Assembly (NCBI GenBank): GCA_035606175.1
Contig: DATNFW010000042.1
Location: 1 to 38,610 of the forward strand
Length of the DNA: 38,610 bases
Source of the DNA: JASHUC01 sp035606175
GTDB lineage: Bacteria > Pseudomonadota > Gammaproteobacteria > Steroidobacterales > Steroidobacteraceae
Reading direction: 5' to 3'
Shown piece by piece: positions 17,501-25,586 of this stretch. Position numbers and translations under genes: made by a program. Under the pieces are notes generated by a model. It was not told the origin of the DNA. It saw only the letters and a program-made list of their open reading frames with translations, and made no database searches. Each line of letters starts with the position of its first letter. Positions within the stretch are counted from its first letter, which is position 1.

Positions 17501-17617
17501 GAGGCGCTGATCCGCAATCCGAACCCGGCGCTCGCCTCGAACGGCACGCCTCGCAGCGCGCGCAGCGGCGAGGCCACGCTGCCGGCCGCCGGCGGCCGGG
17601 AGACCGGGGATGCCTGA
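14513..17617 (+). CDS. actB: alternative complex III iron-sulfur/molybdopterin-like subunit ActB
   Basis: A 1034-residue fusion. Residues 50-69 form a twin-arginine-type signal with a lipobox-like end (RRRFLQ ... GLAAC, C69). The N-terminal two thirds resembles molybdopterin oxidoreductases, but in ActB proteins this part carries no Mo cofactor. The C-terminal third is an FdhB/PsrB-like ferredoxin domain with four cysteine groups: C786/C789/C792/C796, C841/C844/C849/C853, then CVGTRFCSNNCP and a CTYC...CQQACP pair, as expected for three [4Fe-4S] clusters and one [3Fe-4S]. A Pro/Ala-rich insert separates the two halves (encoded at about 16199-16305). The start overlaps actA by ATGA and the end overlaps actC by 8 nt. 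Confidence 0.95.
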   Translation: MSDHSGHRDASREILDWGRLATFDGPPEILERARRQLAAYATAGADSLDRRRFLQLTAASMALMGLAACGPEVDPRDRQPYVEQPVGIVPGRPRYYATATAPHGYGEGVLIEHQMGRPIKVEGNPDHPASLGATSAIGQATILSLYDPFRAQALTLDGSISSWPAFATAMIERRRSLLAQHGRGLALLTGTVTSPTLIEQIETLRRDFPELRWYRWEAVDRDEARAGAQLAYGRPVDLLPNFAAADVILAIESDFLESAPGHLKFARDFASRRRASEVKGRMSRLYALESTPTLAGAKADHGLAMSPDEIQTALRRLAGSLGAGPSEWSGLAHARGQALDAIAADLRGAHGRALVHVGACQSAEVHALGAALNHALGAHATCLSMIEPVGAEPRESSHGIVDLTEAVSRGQVDTLVVLADNPVYGAPADLDFARALRRVPFSIYLGESADETAEAVHWHVPRSHEYEAWSDVRAFDGTLAIQQPQIRPRGERRSAHELLEVISGQTTPDGLAIVRQHWQMRARESGVRDFDAYWTQALRAGVAPDTAAQRIEVTPRADLSSQLAPRPAPAATAPPASGEPSAAPSTAAARPAPGAPPPVTILFRPDIYLWDGRFADNGWLQEMGRPFTRLTWDNAALVSPRTARRLELSSADLVEIDLGGRRLQAPVWVLPGQADDCVTLPLGYGRRRAGPVGQDVGFDAYTLRTRSTLWQTSGAILRKLADRRHQFASIQHESHTLGRDLVREGTLGQFLANPRFASYGHSDASLYPRYPYPGIAWGMSINLDACIGCHACVTACQAENNSPVVGKTEVIRDREMHWLRIDRYYEGSPEEPATVFQPVPCMQCENAPCEVVCPVHATVHDSEGINDMVYNRCVGTRFCSNNCPYKVRRFNFFAYTASDPRPRESWNPEVTVRGRGVMEKCTYCVQRTRTAMIAADRDNRRVQDGEVKTACQQACPTEAIVFGDQNDAASAVARRKASPLDYAMLGALNTRPRTTYEALIRNPNPALASNGTPRSARSGEATLPAAGGRETGDA

Positions 17618-19007
17618 GCGTCCTGCGGAGCTCGGCTACGACGGCCCGGTGATCGGACCGGAGCAGGACTTCTCCTCCGTCACCGCGAGTCTCAGCGATC
17701 TGGTGCTCGAGAAACGGACGCCGCGTTGGTGGTACGCCGGTGCGGCCATCTCGGGCGCGCTCTTCGTGCTCTTCATCATCGCGTGCATCTGGACATTCGT
17801 GGGCGGCGTCGGGGTCTGGGGCGTCAACATTCCCGTCGCCTGGGGCTTTGCGCTCGCGAACTACGTGTGGTGGATCGGTATCGCAAGCGGCGGCACGTTC
17901 ATATCGTCGCTTTTCTATCTCGTCGGCTCCGACTGGCGCAACGGCGTCAACCGCACCGCCGAGTCATTGACGCTTTTCGCAGCCGCAGCGGCCGGCATGA
18001 TGCCGATCCTGCATCTCGGGCGGCAGGGGCTCTTCTATTGGCTGTTCCCCTACTCCACGGTGATGGGAGTGTGGCCGCAGTTTCTGAGCCCGCTGTTGTG
18101 GGACTTCTTTGCACTGCTCTGCTACGTCCTCACCTCGATCGTGTTCTGGTACATCGGGTTGATCCCGGACTGCGCGACGCTGCGCGACCGCGCGACGACG
18201 CGGGGCAAGCAGGTGTTCTACGGGGTCCTCGCGCTCGGGTGGCGCGGCTCGGCGCGCGACTGGCGCGCGTACAAGGCCGCCTATCTCATCATGGCCGGCA
18301 TCATGGCCCCGATGGTCGTCTCGGTGCACAGCATCGTCGGTCTCGACTTTGCCGCCGGGCTCATCGCGGGTTGGCATTCGACGCAGTGGCCGCCGTACTT
18401 CTTCATTGGCGCCCTCTATTCCGGCTGGGCGGTCGTGCTCGCGCTCATGATCCCGTTGAGGAGACTCTACTCACTCGAGCGCATCGTCACCGAGCGGCAT
18501 CTGGATGTGATCGCAAAGCTGATGCTCGCCACGGGGCTGATGCTCGCCTACTGCTATTTGATGGAGGCGATGGAACCGTTCTACTCCGGCGATCCGACGA
18601 AAGTCACCGAGTACATGGCGAGTGCTTTCGGCCACTACGGGGCGACGTTCTGGGCCCGCAACACGCTCAACATCTTCATCCCACAGCTGCTGTGGTTGCC
18701 CGCGGTCCGGCGCAACAAAGTGGCTCTCGCACTCATCTCCGTCGGCATCGTCGCCGGGATGTGGATCGAGCGGTACAACTTCGTCGTCAGCGCGCTCTCG
18801 CAGGACTACATCCCCTCGAAGTGGGGCTACTTCGGAGGCACGTTCTGGGACTGGGCGATTCTCATCGGGTCTGCGGGCCTCGTGCTCTTCGGGTTCTTCA
18901 TATTCATCCGCCTGCTGCCCGTCGTCTCGATGTTCGAGATCCGCGAGATCATTCATAAGCGGCGCCCGGACACGGGCACGAGCACACGCCCCGCGGGCGA
19001 CACATGA
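17610..19007 (+). CDS. actC: alternative complex III membrane subunit ActC (NrfD/PsrC-like)
   Basis: ActC is a quinol-binding integral membrane subunit of alternative complex III. The 465-residue protein shows a hydrophilic N-terminus (MPERPAELGYDGPVIGPEQD) and then about ten transmembrane helices, with the family sequences WGVNIPVAWGFALANYVWWI and LPAVRRNKVALALISVGIV. NrfD-type proteins of this class carry quinone near the ActB iron-sulfur domain. The start overlaps the end of actB by 8 nt and is preceded by GGGAG; the stop overlaps actD by ATGA. Confidence 0.95.
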   Translation: MPERPAELGYDGPVIGPEQDFSSVTASLSDLVLEKRTPRWWYAGAAISGALFVLFIIACIWTFVGGVGVWGVNIPVAWGFALANYVWWIGIASGGTFISSLFYLVGSDWRNGVNRTAESLTLFAAAAAGMMPILHLGRQGLFYWLFPYSTVMGVWPQFLSPLLWDFFALLCYVLTSIVFWYIGLIPDCATLRDRATTRGKQVFYGVLALGWRGSARDWRAYKAAYLIMAGIMAPMVVSVHSIVGLDFAAGLIAGWHSTQWPPYFFIGALYSGWAVVLALMIPLRRLYSLERIVTERHLDVIAKLMLATGLMLAYCYLMEAMEPFYSGDPTKVTEYMASAFGHYGATFWARNTLNIFIPQLLWLPAVRRNKVALALISVGIVAGMWIERYNFVVSALSQDYIPSKWGYFGGTFWDWAILIGSAGLVLFGFFIFIRLLPVVSMFEIREIIHKRRPDTGTSTRPAGDT

Positions 19008-19546
19008 GCGCGCACGCGAAACCCTACGGACTCGTCGGGGAGTTCCGCACTCCCGAGGAAGCGGCGGCCGTCGCTCGCGAGCTGCGCGATGCCGGTCTGA
19101 CACGCTGGGACATCTACGGCCCTGCGCCACTCGAGGAGATCGAGCACGCCGTACCGACGCGGCGCGGGGTGGCGGTCACGCTCGTCATGTTTGCGGCGGC
19201 GATCGCCGGGGCGTGCTGGGGCTACTTCATTCAATACTGGGACGCGGTCATCGACTTCCCGATCAATGTCGGCGGGCGACCGCTCGACGGCTGGCCGGGG
19301 TTCGTGCCTTCCGCCTGGGAGATCTGCGCGCTCTTCACGGTCTATTTCGGATTCTTCGCGTTCCTTGCGGCGAGCCGGCTGCCGCGGCTGCATCATCCGA
19401 TCTTCGCCGTGCCGCGTTTCGATCGGGCCACGCAGGACCGATTTTTCGTCGGCGTCGAGGCGATCGACGAGCGATACGACGCCGCGCGCGTGCGCGAGAT
19501 CTTCGCGCGGCACGGAGTCGTCGAGGCCTCGGAGATCGCGGCATGA
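19004..19546 (+). CDS. actD: alternative complex III subunit ActD (DUF3341 family)
   Basis: A 180-residue protein with a soluble N-terminal part (PYGLVGEFRTPEEAAAVARE, DIYGPAPLEEIEHAV), two central transmembrane helices (about 54-75 and 97-125) and a soluble C-terminus (HPIFAVPRFDRATQDRFFVG). This is the standard layout of the DUF3341/ActD subunit, which contacts ActC and ActF in known ACIII structures. It overlaps both neighbours by 4 nt (ATGA), indicating coupled translation. Confidence 0.94.
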   Translation: MSAHAKPYGLVGEFRTPEEAAAVARELRDAGLTRWDIYGPAPLEEIEHAVPTRRGVAVTLVMFAAAIAGACWGYFIQYWDAVIDFPINVGGRPLDGWPGFVPSAWEICALFTVYFGFFAFLAASRLPRLHHPIFAVPRFDRATQDRFFVGVEAIDERYDAARVREIFARHGVVEASEIAA

Positions 19547-20256
19547 GACGCGCGCTTCGCGCTGTGGCGGCACGAGCCGCCGTGCGATCCGCGAGCTGTC
19601 TCGCGTGCGGGCTCGCCGCCCTCATCGCAGCAGGTTGCGACAACATGGCGAACCAGCCGAAGGTCAACCCTTACGAGGTCTACCGCACCTCCCCCGAGCC
19701 GCTGCCGCCGATGCAGGCTCCGCCCGGAACCATCGCGCGCGACTATGCGCCGGAGCCGCCGCCGCCTCCCGTGACGCTGGCGCTGCTCGAGCGCGGACGG
19801 GAGCGCTTCGACATCTACTGCGCCGTCTGCCACGGGCCGACGGGCTACGGCGACGGCATGGTCGTGCAGCGCGGATTCCCGGCGCCGCCTTCGTATCACA
19901 TCGACCGGCTGCGCAAGGCGCCCATCCAACATTTCTACGACGTGATCACGAACGGGTACGGTGTCATGTTCTCGTACGCGCAGCGCGTCGCGCCGGCGGA
20001 CCGCTGGGCGATCATCGCCTACATCCGCGCACTGCAGGCGGCCGAGGAGGTTGAAGTATCGCCCCGCTCCGCGACGGGCTCGCCCGGCCGGTCCGCCGAC
20101 TCGGCCGCGGGCCCGGCCAGCTCGACGGCGGGCCGAGCCGCCGATCCCAGCATGACCTCGGCGCGCGCCAGAGCCGCAGCGACCGGCGGCTCCGACGCCG
20201 AAACCGCACCCACGGTGCTGACGCTGACTGCCGCCGAACGGGCCGCCCTCAAATGA
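19543..20256 (+). CDS. actE: alternative complex III monoheme cytochrome c lipoprotein ActE
   Basis: A 237-residue monoheme cytochrome c. A signal peptide ends in the lipobox IAAG-C32, so the mature protein is probably anchored by lipid. One CxxCH heme site lies at 93-97 (CAVCH) and M142 (GYGVMFSYA) is the probable second axial ligand. The globular cytochrome ends at about 170; residues 172-237 are a low-complexity Ala/Ser/Gly tail absent from a minimal cytochrome domain. The ATG at 19543 overlaps the actD stop. ActE probably passes electrons from ActA towards the caa3 oxidase or a soluble carrier. Confidence 0.94.
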   Translation: MRRALRAVAARAAVRSASCLACGLAALIAAGCDNMANQPKVNPYEVYRTSPEPLPPMQAPPGTIARDYAPEPPPPPVTLALLERGRERFDIYCAVCHGPTGYGDGMVVQRGFPAPPSYHIDRLRKAPIQHFYDVITNGYGVMFSYAQRVAPADRWAIIAYIRALQAAEEVEVSPRSATGSPGRSADSAAGPASSTAGRAADPSMTSARARAAATGGSDAETAPTVLTLTAAERAALK

Positions 20257-21467
20257 GACTCGACCGCGCCATCTCCCGGCTCGTTCTCATTGGGGCGATC
20301 GCCGCACTCCTCGGCGGCGGCCCGTGCATCTGGGGCTATTTGAATACCCCCCAGACGTTCTTTCCCGCTTGGCTTGCGGGATTCTACTTCTGGCTCTCCA
20401 TGCCGGTCGGCGCCATCGGAATGCTGCTCATCTGGGACCTGACGGGCGGTCGCTGGGGCCCGATCGCTCGACTGCCGCTTTCGGCCATGGCGGCAACGAT
20501 GCCGCTCTTCCTGCTCATTTACCTGCCGGTCGTGGCAGGCCTGCCGATCCTCTATCCGTGGACGCATGCATCCGTCGCCGCGCACCTGCACAACGGGTGG
20601 TATTTGAATCTCGAATTCTTCTTTCTGCGCGCGGGATTGTATTTTCTCATTTGGATCGGATTCGCCGCCTGGGGCGTGCTGCGCCGACCGGGCCCCGACG
20701 GCGGCGCCCCGGCGGGATTGCAGTGGGTGAGCGCGATCGGCGTGCTGCTAATGGGCTACTCGCTCACTTACGCCGGCATCGATTGGATCATGTCGACCGA
20801 GCCCGATTGGTTCTCGTCCATCTACGGCATGGTCGTCGGCTCCGGCCAGTTCATCGCCGCCATCTCCTGCGCCTTGATGCTGATGGTGCTCGGCGCTCGC
20901 GCGCCGGTCGCGGCGGGAGCGGCCGCGGCGACATCGGGCTCCGGCGATGCCACGGCGGGACGGACCGCTGCCGCGCAAGGCTCCGCTGATGCGGCGGCCG
21001 TACGCGCGGCGGACCCCTTCACGCCGGCGCTCGCATCGCTCGCCGCCGTGCTCGTCGCCGTGATCGTCTTCTGGGCGTACACCTCGTTCTGCCAGTGGCT
21101 CATCATTTGGGAGGAGAACCTGCACACCGAGATTCACTGGTTCATCGAGCGCTGGGCTCCGCCCTGGGGCAGTGTGATCTTCGCGCTCGCCGCTGCGCAG
21201 TTTTTCGTGCCGTTCATCGTGCTCGTTTGGACACCCGCGAAGCGCAATCCGATCGTCGTCGGCGCGGTCTGTGCCCTGCTGCTCCTGGCGGATCTGCTGA
21301 ATGTGTGGTGGCTGGTGCTGCCCGGCTTCGAGCGGACCGCATTCTCCTGGCTCGATCCCGCGGCGATGATTTGCATCGGGGGACTGTGGATGCTTGCGGC
21401 GGCGGGAGGCCTGCGGTTCTGCAGGGACCGAACGGGCGGGGCCCATCCGGAGGCGACCCATGCCTGA
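20253..21467 (+). CDS. actF: alternative complex III membrane subunit ActF
   Basis: ActF is the second large NrfD-like membrane subunit, similar to ActC. The 404-residue protein has about ten transmembrane helices; typical sequences include FWLSMPVGAIGMLLIWDLTG, LTYAGIDWIMSTEPDW and WLIIWEENLHTEIHWF. A low-complexity Ala/Gly/Ser stretch (about 216-254, encoded at 20898-21014) is inserted in a loop between helices. The start overlaps actE by ATGA, and the end overlaps the next gene by 8 nt. Confidence 0.94.
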   Translation: MRLDRAISRLVLIGAIAALLGGGPCIWGYLNTPQTFFPAWLAGFYFWLSMPVGAIGMLLIWDLTGGRWGPIARLPLSAMAATMPLFLLIYLPVVAGLPILYPWTHASVAAHLHNGWYLNLEFFFLRAGLYFLIWIGFAAWGVLRRPGPDGGAPAGLQWVSAIGVLLMGYSLTYAGIDWIMSTEPDWFSSIYGMVVGSGQFIAAISCALMLMVLGARAPVAAGAAAATSGSGDATAGRTAAAQGSADAAAVRAADPFTPALASLAAVLVAVIVFWAYTSFCQWLIIWEENLHTEIHWFIERWAPPWGSVIFALAAAQFFVPFIVLVWTPAKRNPIVVGAVCALLLLADLLNVWWLVLPGFERTAFSWLDPAAMICIGGLWMLAAAGGLRFCRDRTGGAHPEATHA

Positions 21468-22020
21468 GAGCCGCGTACGCGCGAGCGGCGGGCCTTCGAG
21501 CGGTGGGCCTTCGAGTGGTGGCTCTGGGAGCGCGATGCCGGGGAGTGGCGCTGCCGACCCGGGCGTGCGGCGCAACGCCGACGTGCAATACGAGCGCAGC
21601 GACATCTCGCTCTACGTGATCGGAATCGTCGCGCTCGGCATCCTCGTGCTGCTCGGGGTGACGCCCCTCATCATGATCGGCGCCTTCCCGCTCACCCGCG
21701 GCGATGTGAACCGGCACCTCGCGATCACTCCACCCGAGCCGCGCCTGCAGACGGCGCCGGCAACCGATCTTGCGAACTACATGGCGAAGGAGAGCAAGCT
21801 CCTCGACTCCTACGGCTGGGTCGATCGCGAGCACGGCATCGCGCGCATTCCAATCGAGGAAGCGATGCGCCGGCTCGCGCAGCAGGGCATTCCGGAGTTT
21901 CCGCGGACCGCGCCCTCGCCGGAACAGCCGGCGCCGCAGGCGAGCGCATCGCAGGCGGGCGCATCGCCGGCGGCCACACATCGAGCGGCCGCGCGACGCA
22001 AACATCGGGAGCAACGATGA
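21460..22020 (+). CDS. uncharacterised single-helix protein of the ACIII-caa3 operon
   Basis: A 185-residue protein of unknown function. The ATG at 21460 is preceded by GGAGG at 7 nt and overlaps actF by 8 nt. The N-terminus (1-35) is Gly/Ser-rich and repetitive; one transmembrane helix lies at about 50-75 (SLYVIGIVALGILVLLGVTP). It is followed by a probably periplasmic region with the conserved-looking pattern LLDSYGWVDREHGIARIPIE, which I associate with small proteins encoded in ACIII/caa3 gene clusters, and by an Ala/Gln/Arg-rich tail. It may be an assembly factor or accessory subunit linking ACIII and the oxidase; that is inferred from position alone. Confidence 0.75.
   Translation: MPESRVRASGGPSSGGPSSGGSGSAMPGSGAADPGVRRNADVQYERSDISLYVIGIVALGILVLLGVTPLIMIGAFPLTRGDVNRHLAITPPEPRLQTAPATDLANYMAKESKLLDSYGWVDREHGIARIPIEEAMRRLAQQGIPEFPRTAPSPEQPAPQASASQAGASPAATHRAAARRKHREQR
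21487..21531. repeat. 15-bp tandem repeat coding a Gly/Pro/Ser-rich N-terminus
   Basis: GGCGGGCCTTCGAGC (21487-21501), GGTGGGCCTTCGAGT (21502-21516) and a diverged third copy (21517-21531) encode GGPSS-type pentapeptides in the small operon protein. Confidence 0.75.
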
Positions 22021-22922
22021 GGCGCACGCCGCAAAGGCAGGCGGGGCATGCGTGGGCGGCCGTGTGGCGGTCGGTGGCTCTCTGCTGCGGGCTTTGCTTC
22101 GCGGCCGCGCTCGACACCGCCGCGCTCGCGCATCCGATGGGCTCGATGGAGACTCTCCCCGACCGCCCGTCCGCGGGACCCGATCGCGGTCCGCACACGA
22201 CATTGAGGCCGGAAGATACGAGCGAGCTCGGCTTCAAACAGCGGATGGGCGCCGCGCTGCCGCTCGGCGTAGCGCTGCGCGACGAGGCCGGCCGACCGGT
22301 GCGTCTCGGCGATTTCTTCCACGGCGAGCCCGTGGTGCTGGTCCTCGATTATTTGCGCTGCCGGACGCTCTGCGGCGTCGTGCTCGAGCACACCGCGAGC
22401 ACGCTCGCCCTCACCCCGCTCATCGCCGGGCGCGACTATCGGGTCGTCGCGATCAGCATCGATCCGCGGGACGGGCCGGCTGAATCGCGCGCCGCCCGCG
22501 AGAAGTACCTTGCGGGACTTCCTCCCGCCCGCGCCGCGGCCTGGCACTTCCTCACGGGTCCCGAGTCCTCCGTGCGCGCCGTCGCGGACGCGGTCGGCTT
22601 CCATTACCGCTACGATCCGGCGGTCGATCAGTTCGCGCACCCGGCGGGCATCATGCTCGCGACGCCGCGAGGCACGATCGCGCGCTATCTGCTCGGGGTC
22701 GGGTTCCGTCCGCTCGATCTGCGGCTCGGACTCACCGAGACGGCGCGCGGCCGCATCTCATCGCCCGTCGCCGATCTGCTGCTGCTCTGCTACTGCTACG
22801 ACCCGGGCACGGGGCGCTACAGCTTCGCGATCCGCAATACCACCCGCGCGCTCTGCGCGGCGACGGTGCTCGGCCTCGGATTCATGCTCTTCAGGCTCGC
22901 GCGCCGCCCGAGGCCCGCCTGA
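22017..22922 (+). CDS. SCO1/SenC-family copper chaperone
   Basis: SCO proteins deliver copper to, or reduce, the CuA site of cytochrome oxidase subunit II. The 301-residue protein has an N-terminal signal sequence (about 15-38), a thioredoxin-like domain with the copper motif C115-RTL-C119 and the distal ligand H208 (QFAHPAG), and an extra C-terminal transmembrane helix (about 275-293). It starts with a 4-nt overlap on the preceding gene and precedes the gene for its probable client, coxB, by 13 nt. Confidence 0.93.
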   Translation: MRRTPQRQAGHAWAAVWRSVALCCGLCFAAALDTAALAHPMGSMETLPDRPSAGPDRGPHTTLRPEDTSELGFKQRMGAALPLGVALRDEAGRPVRLGDFFHGEPVVLVLDYLRCRTLCGVVLEHTASTLALTPLIAGRDYRVVAISIDPRDGPAESRAAREKYLAGLPPARAAAWHFLTGPESSVRAVADAVGFHYRYDPAVDQFAHPAGIMLATPRGTIARYLLGVGFRPLDLRLGLTETARGRISSPVADLLLLCYCYDPGTGRYSFAIRNTTRALCAATVLGLGFMLFRLARRPRPA

Positions 22923-22935
22923 TGAGGCCTGCCCG

Positions 22936-23883
22936 ATGATGCATCACTGGCTGCCTTTCTGGCCCCGGAATGCGGCGCTCTCCGCGAGCGTGATCGACAC
23001 GATCAACATCGGGGAGTTCGCGCTCGTCCTGCTGATCCTCTGTTTCGTGTACGGCATGATGCTCGTCTTCTGCGTGAAATATCGCCGCGGCAGCGCGGTG
23101 CCGCGCCACGAGACCGGGCAAAAAAGCTGGGTCTGGGAGATCGGCTGGACATCGGGGACGCTCGCGGCGTTCCTCGTATTGTTCGTGCTCGGCGCCAAGG
23201 CCTATCTGTTCCTCTACAAGCCCCCGTCGCGGCCCGATCTCGAGCTCTACGTCGTCGGCAAACAATGGATGTGGAAGGTCCAGCATCCGGGCGGACAGCG
23301 CGAGATAGACGCGGTGCACATCCCGGTTGGCAGGCTCGTGAAGATCATCCTGGCCTCGCAGGACGTGATCCACAGCTTCTACATCCCGGCGTTTCGCCTC
23401 AAGCACGACGTAGTGCCGGGGCAGTTCGAGACGTTCTGGTTCGAGGCCGACCGCACGGGCACCTATTCGCTCGAGTGCTCGGAGTTCTGCGGGGTCCAAC
23501 ACGCGCACATGATCGGGAGCGTCATCGTCATGAGCGTTGCCGATTACGCGCGCTGGCTCGCGAATCAGGGGGCAACGGAATCCCTCGCGCAGCAGGGTTT
23601 CGCGCTCGCCCGCCGCTACGGGTGCACCGGCTGCCACTCGGCGTCGAGCACCGTGCACGCGCCCTCGTTCGACGGACTCTACGGAAGCGTGGTCCACCTC
23701 GCGGACGGTCGAACCATGGCCGCGGACGAGCGCTACATCCGCGACTGCATCCTCATCCCCTCGACACAGCGCGTTGCCGGTTATCCGCCGGTCATGCCCT
23801 CCTTCGAGGGCCAGCTGAGCGAGGACGATCTCGTGCGCATGCTGGCGTACATCAAATCACTCTCCGAAGGACGATCGCCATGA
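22936..23883 (+). CDS. coxB: caa3-type cytochrome c oxidase subunit II fused to cytochrome c
   Basis: A 315-residue subunit II with two N-terminal helices (about 26-46 and 73-93), a cupredoxin domain with the full CuA ligand set (H146, C181, E183, C185, H189, M192) and a C-terminal cytochrome c domain with heme site C230-TG-C233-H234 and probable Met ligand M287 (PPVMPSF). The fusion defines the caa3 type, which can take electrons directly from another cytochrome without a soluble carrier. Two adjacent ATG codons (22936, 22939) are possible; GAGG at 22924-22927 favours the first. The stop overlaps coxA by 4 nt. Confidence 0.97.
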   Translation: MMHHWLPFWPRNAALSASVIDTINIGEFALVLLILCFVYGMMLVFCVKYRRGSAVPRHETGQKSWVWEIGWTSGTLAAFLVLFVLGAKAYLFLYKPPSRPDLELYVVGKQWMWKVQHPGGQREIDAVHIPVGRLVKIILASQDVIHSFYIPAFRLKHDVVPGQFETFWFEADRTGTYSLECSEFCGVQHAHMIGSVIVMSVADYARWLANQGATESLAQQGFALARRYGCTGCHSASSTVHAPSFDGLYGSVVHLADGRTMAADERYIRDCILIPSTQRVAGYPPVMPSFEGQLSEDDLVRMLAYIKSLSEGRSP

Positions 23884-25586
23884 GCGCCACGACGGCCGGC
23901 CTGCCCGCAAGACACCCCGAGAGCCAGTCCGAGAGCTACCTCGGCGACGAGCACTCGCTCGGCTCGTGGCTCTTCACGCGCGACCACAAGCGCATCGCGA
24001 TCCTGTTCTTCGCCTCGATCACGTTCTTCTTTTTCATCGGCGGGGCCGCAGCGGCTCTGATCCGGCTGCACCTCGTGAACCCCTACGGCACGTTGCTGCA
24101 GCCGGAGGTCTACAACCGCATGTTCACGATGCACGGCATCGTGATGGTGTGGTTCTTTTTGATTCCATCGATCCCGGCGACGCTCGGCAATTTCCTCATC
24201 CCCCTCATGATCGGCGCGCGCGACCTCGCCTTCCCGCGCCTGAACCTGTTCTCCTGGTACCTGTTCACGCTCTCCGGCTTCATCGCGCTCTACTTCATCT
24301 TCATCGGCGGAGACGACACGGGCTGGACGTTCTACGAGCCGTACTCCAGCAATTTTGCGAACGGGCACGTGATCGCGGCCGCCGTTGCGGTGTTCATCAA
24401 CGGCTTCTCGACCATCGCAACGGCGCTCAACTTCGTCGTCACGACGCACAAGCTGCGCGCCCCCGGCATGACCTGGTTCCGGCTGCCGCTCTTCGTCTGG
24501 GCGATCTATGCGACGAGCATCGTGATGCTGCTCGCGACGCCGGTGCTCGCAATGACGCTCGCGCTCGTGGGCATCGAGCGCCTCTGGGGCGTCGGCATCT
24601 TCAACCCGGCGCTCGGCGGCGACCCGATTCTCTTTCAGCACATGTTTTGGTTCTACTCCCATCCCGCGGTCTACATCATGGTGCTGCCGGCGATGGGCGT
24701 CGTGAGCGAGCTCGTCGCGTGCTTCGCGCGGCGTCCGGTCTTCGGCTACCGTGGCATGTGCTACGCGCTCATCTCGATCGCGGTCATCGGCTTCTTCGTC
24801 TGGGGCCACCACATGTTCACGGCGGGCATCTCGCTCACCTCCGCCGTGGTCTTCTCGCTCATGTCGTTCATCGTGGCAGTGCCCTCGGCGATCAAGGTCT
24901 TCAATTGGACCGCGACGCTGCACAACGCGCGGATCTCCTTCGATGCACCGATGCTGTACGCGCTCGGCTTCGTGGGGTTGTTCACGATCGGCGGACTGAC
25001 CGGGCTCGTCCTCGCGACGCTCTCCGCGGACATCCATCTGCAGGACACCTACTTCGTCGTCGCACATTTCCACTTCATCATGGTCGGCGGCACGGTCTCG
25101 GCCTATTTCGGCGGCCTGCATTATTGGTGGTCGAAAATCACCGGGCGGCACTATCCCGAGATGTGGGGCCGCTACGCGGCCATTCTCATGTTCGTCGGAT
25201 TCAATCTCACCTTCTTCCCGCAGTTCATCCTCGGCTATCTCGGCATGCCGCGGCGCTACTACACCTACGCACCGGACCTGCAGACCTGGAACGTCCTCTC
25301 CTCGGCGGGCGCCTCGATCCTCGCCGCCGCGTATCTGCTCCCCCTCGGCTATCTCACCTGGTCGCTTTTCTTCGGCAAGCGCGCGCGCGCGAATCCCTGG
25401 GGCGCAACGGGGCTCGAGTGGCGAACATCCTCGCCGCCGCCCGCGCACAATTTCCCGCACACGCCCACCGTGACGGAACGGCCGTATCGCTACGATCCGC
25501 GCGACGGCAGCTTCACGACCCAGGACGGCGCGCACTTCGCCGAGCCCGCGGGCCTCGGACTCGGGCTCGGAGCGGCCGATGTTTAG
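23880..25586 (+). CDS. coxA: cytochrome c oxidase subunit I, A2-type heme-copper oxidase
   Basis: The catalytic O2-reducing, proton-pumping subunit, 568 residues with about 12 helices. Ligands are visible: H85 and H398 for the low-spin heme, H396 for the high-spin heme, and H261, H310 and H311 for CuB, with Y265 as the cross-linked tyrosine. Helix VI reads YSHPAVY (259-265) in place of the GHPEVY of mitochondrial-type enzymes; loss of the glutamate with YS just before it is the known signature of the A2 subfamily. K339 (SAIKVFNW) is the probable K-channel lysine and D115 (IGARDLAFPR) the D-channel entrance. Overlaps coxB by 4 nt and coxC by 8 nt. Confidence 0.98.
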   Translation: MSATTAGLPARHPESQSESYLGDEHSLGSWLFTRDHKRIAILFFASITFFFFIGGAAAALIRLHLVNPYGTLLQPEVYNRMFTMHGIVMVWFFLIPSIPATLGNFLIPLMIGARDLAFPRLNLFSWYLFTLSGFIALYFIFIGGDDTGWTFYEPYSSNFANGHVIAAAVAVFINGFSTIATALNFVVTTHKLRAPGMTWFRLPLFVWAIYATSIVMLLATPVLAMTLALVGIERLWGVGIFNPALGGDPILFQHMFWFYSHPAVYIMVLPAMGVVSELVACFARRPVFGYRGMCYALISIAVIGFFVWGHHMFTAGISLTSAVVFSLMSFIVAVPSAIKVFNWTATLHNARISFDAPMLYALGFVGLFTIGGLTGLVLATLSADIHLQDTYFVVAHFHFIMVGGTVSAYFGGLHYWWSKITGRHYPEMWGRYAAILMFVGFNLTFFPQFILGYLGMPRRYYTYAPDLQTWNVLSSAGASILAAAYLLPLGYLTWSLFFGKRARANPWGATGLEWRTSSPPPAHNFPHTPTVTERPYRYDPRDGSFTTQDGAHFAEPAGLGLGLGAADV

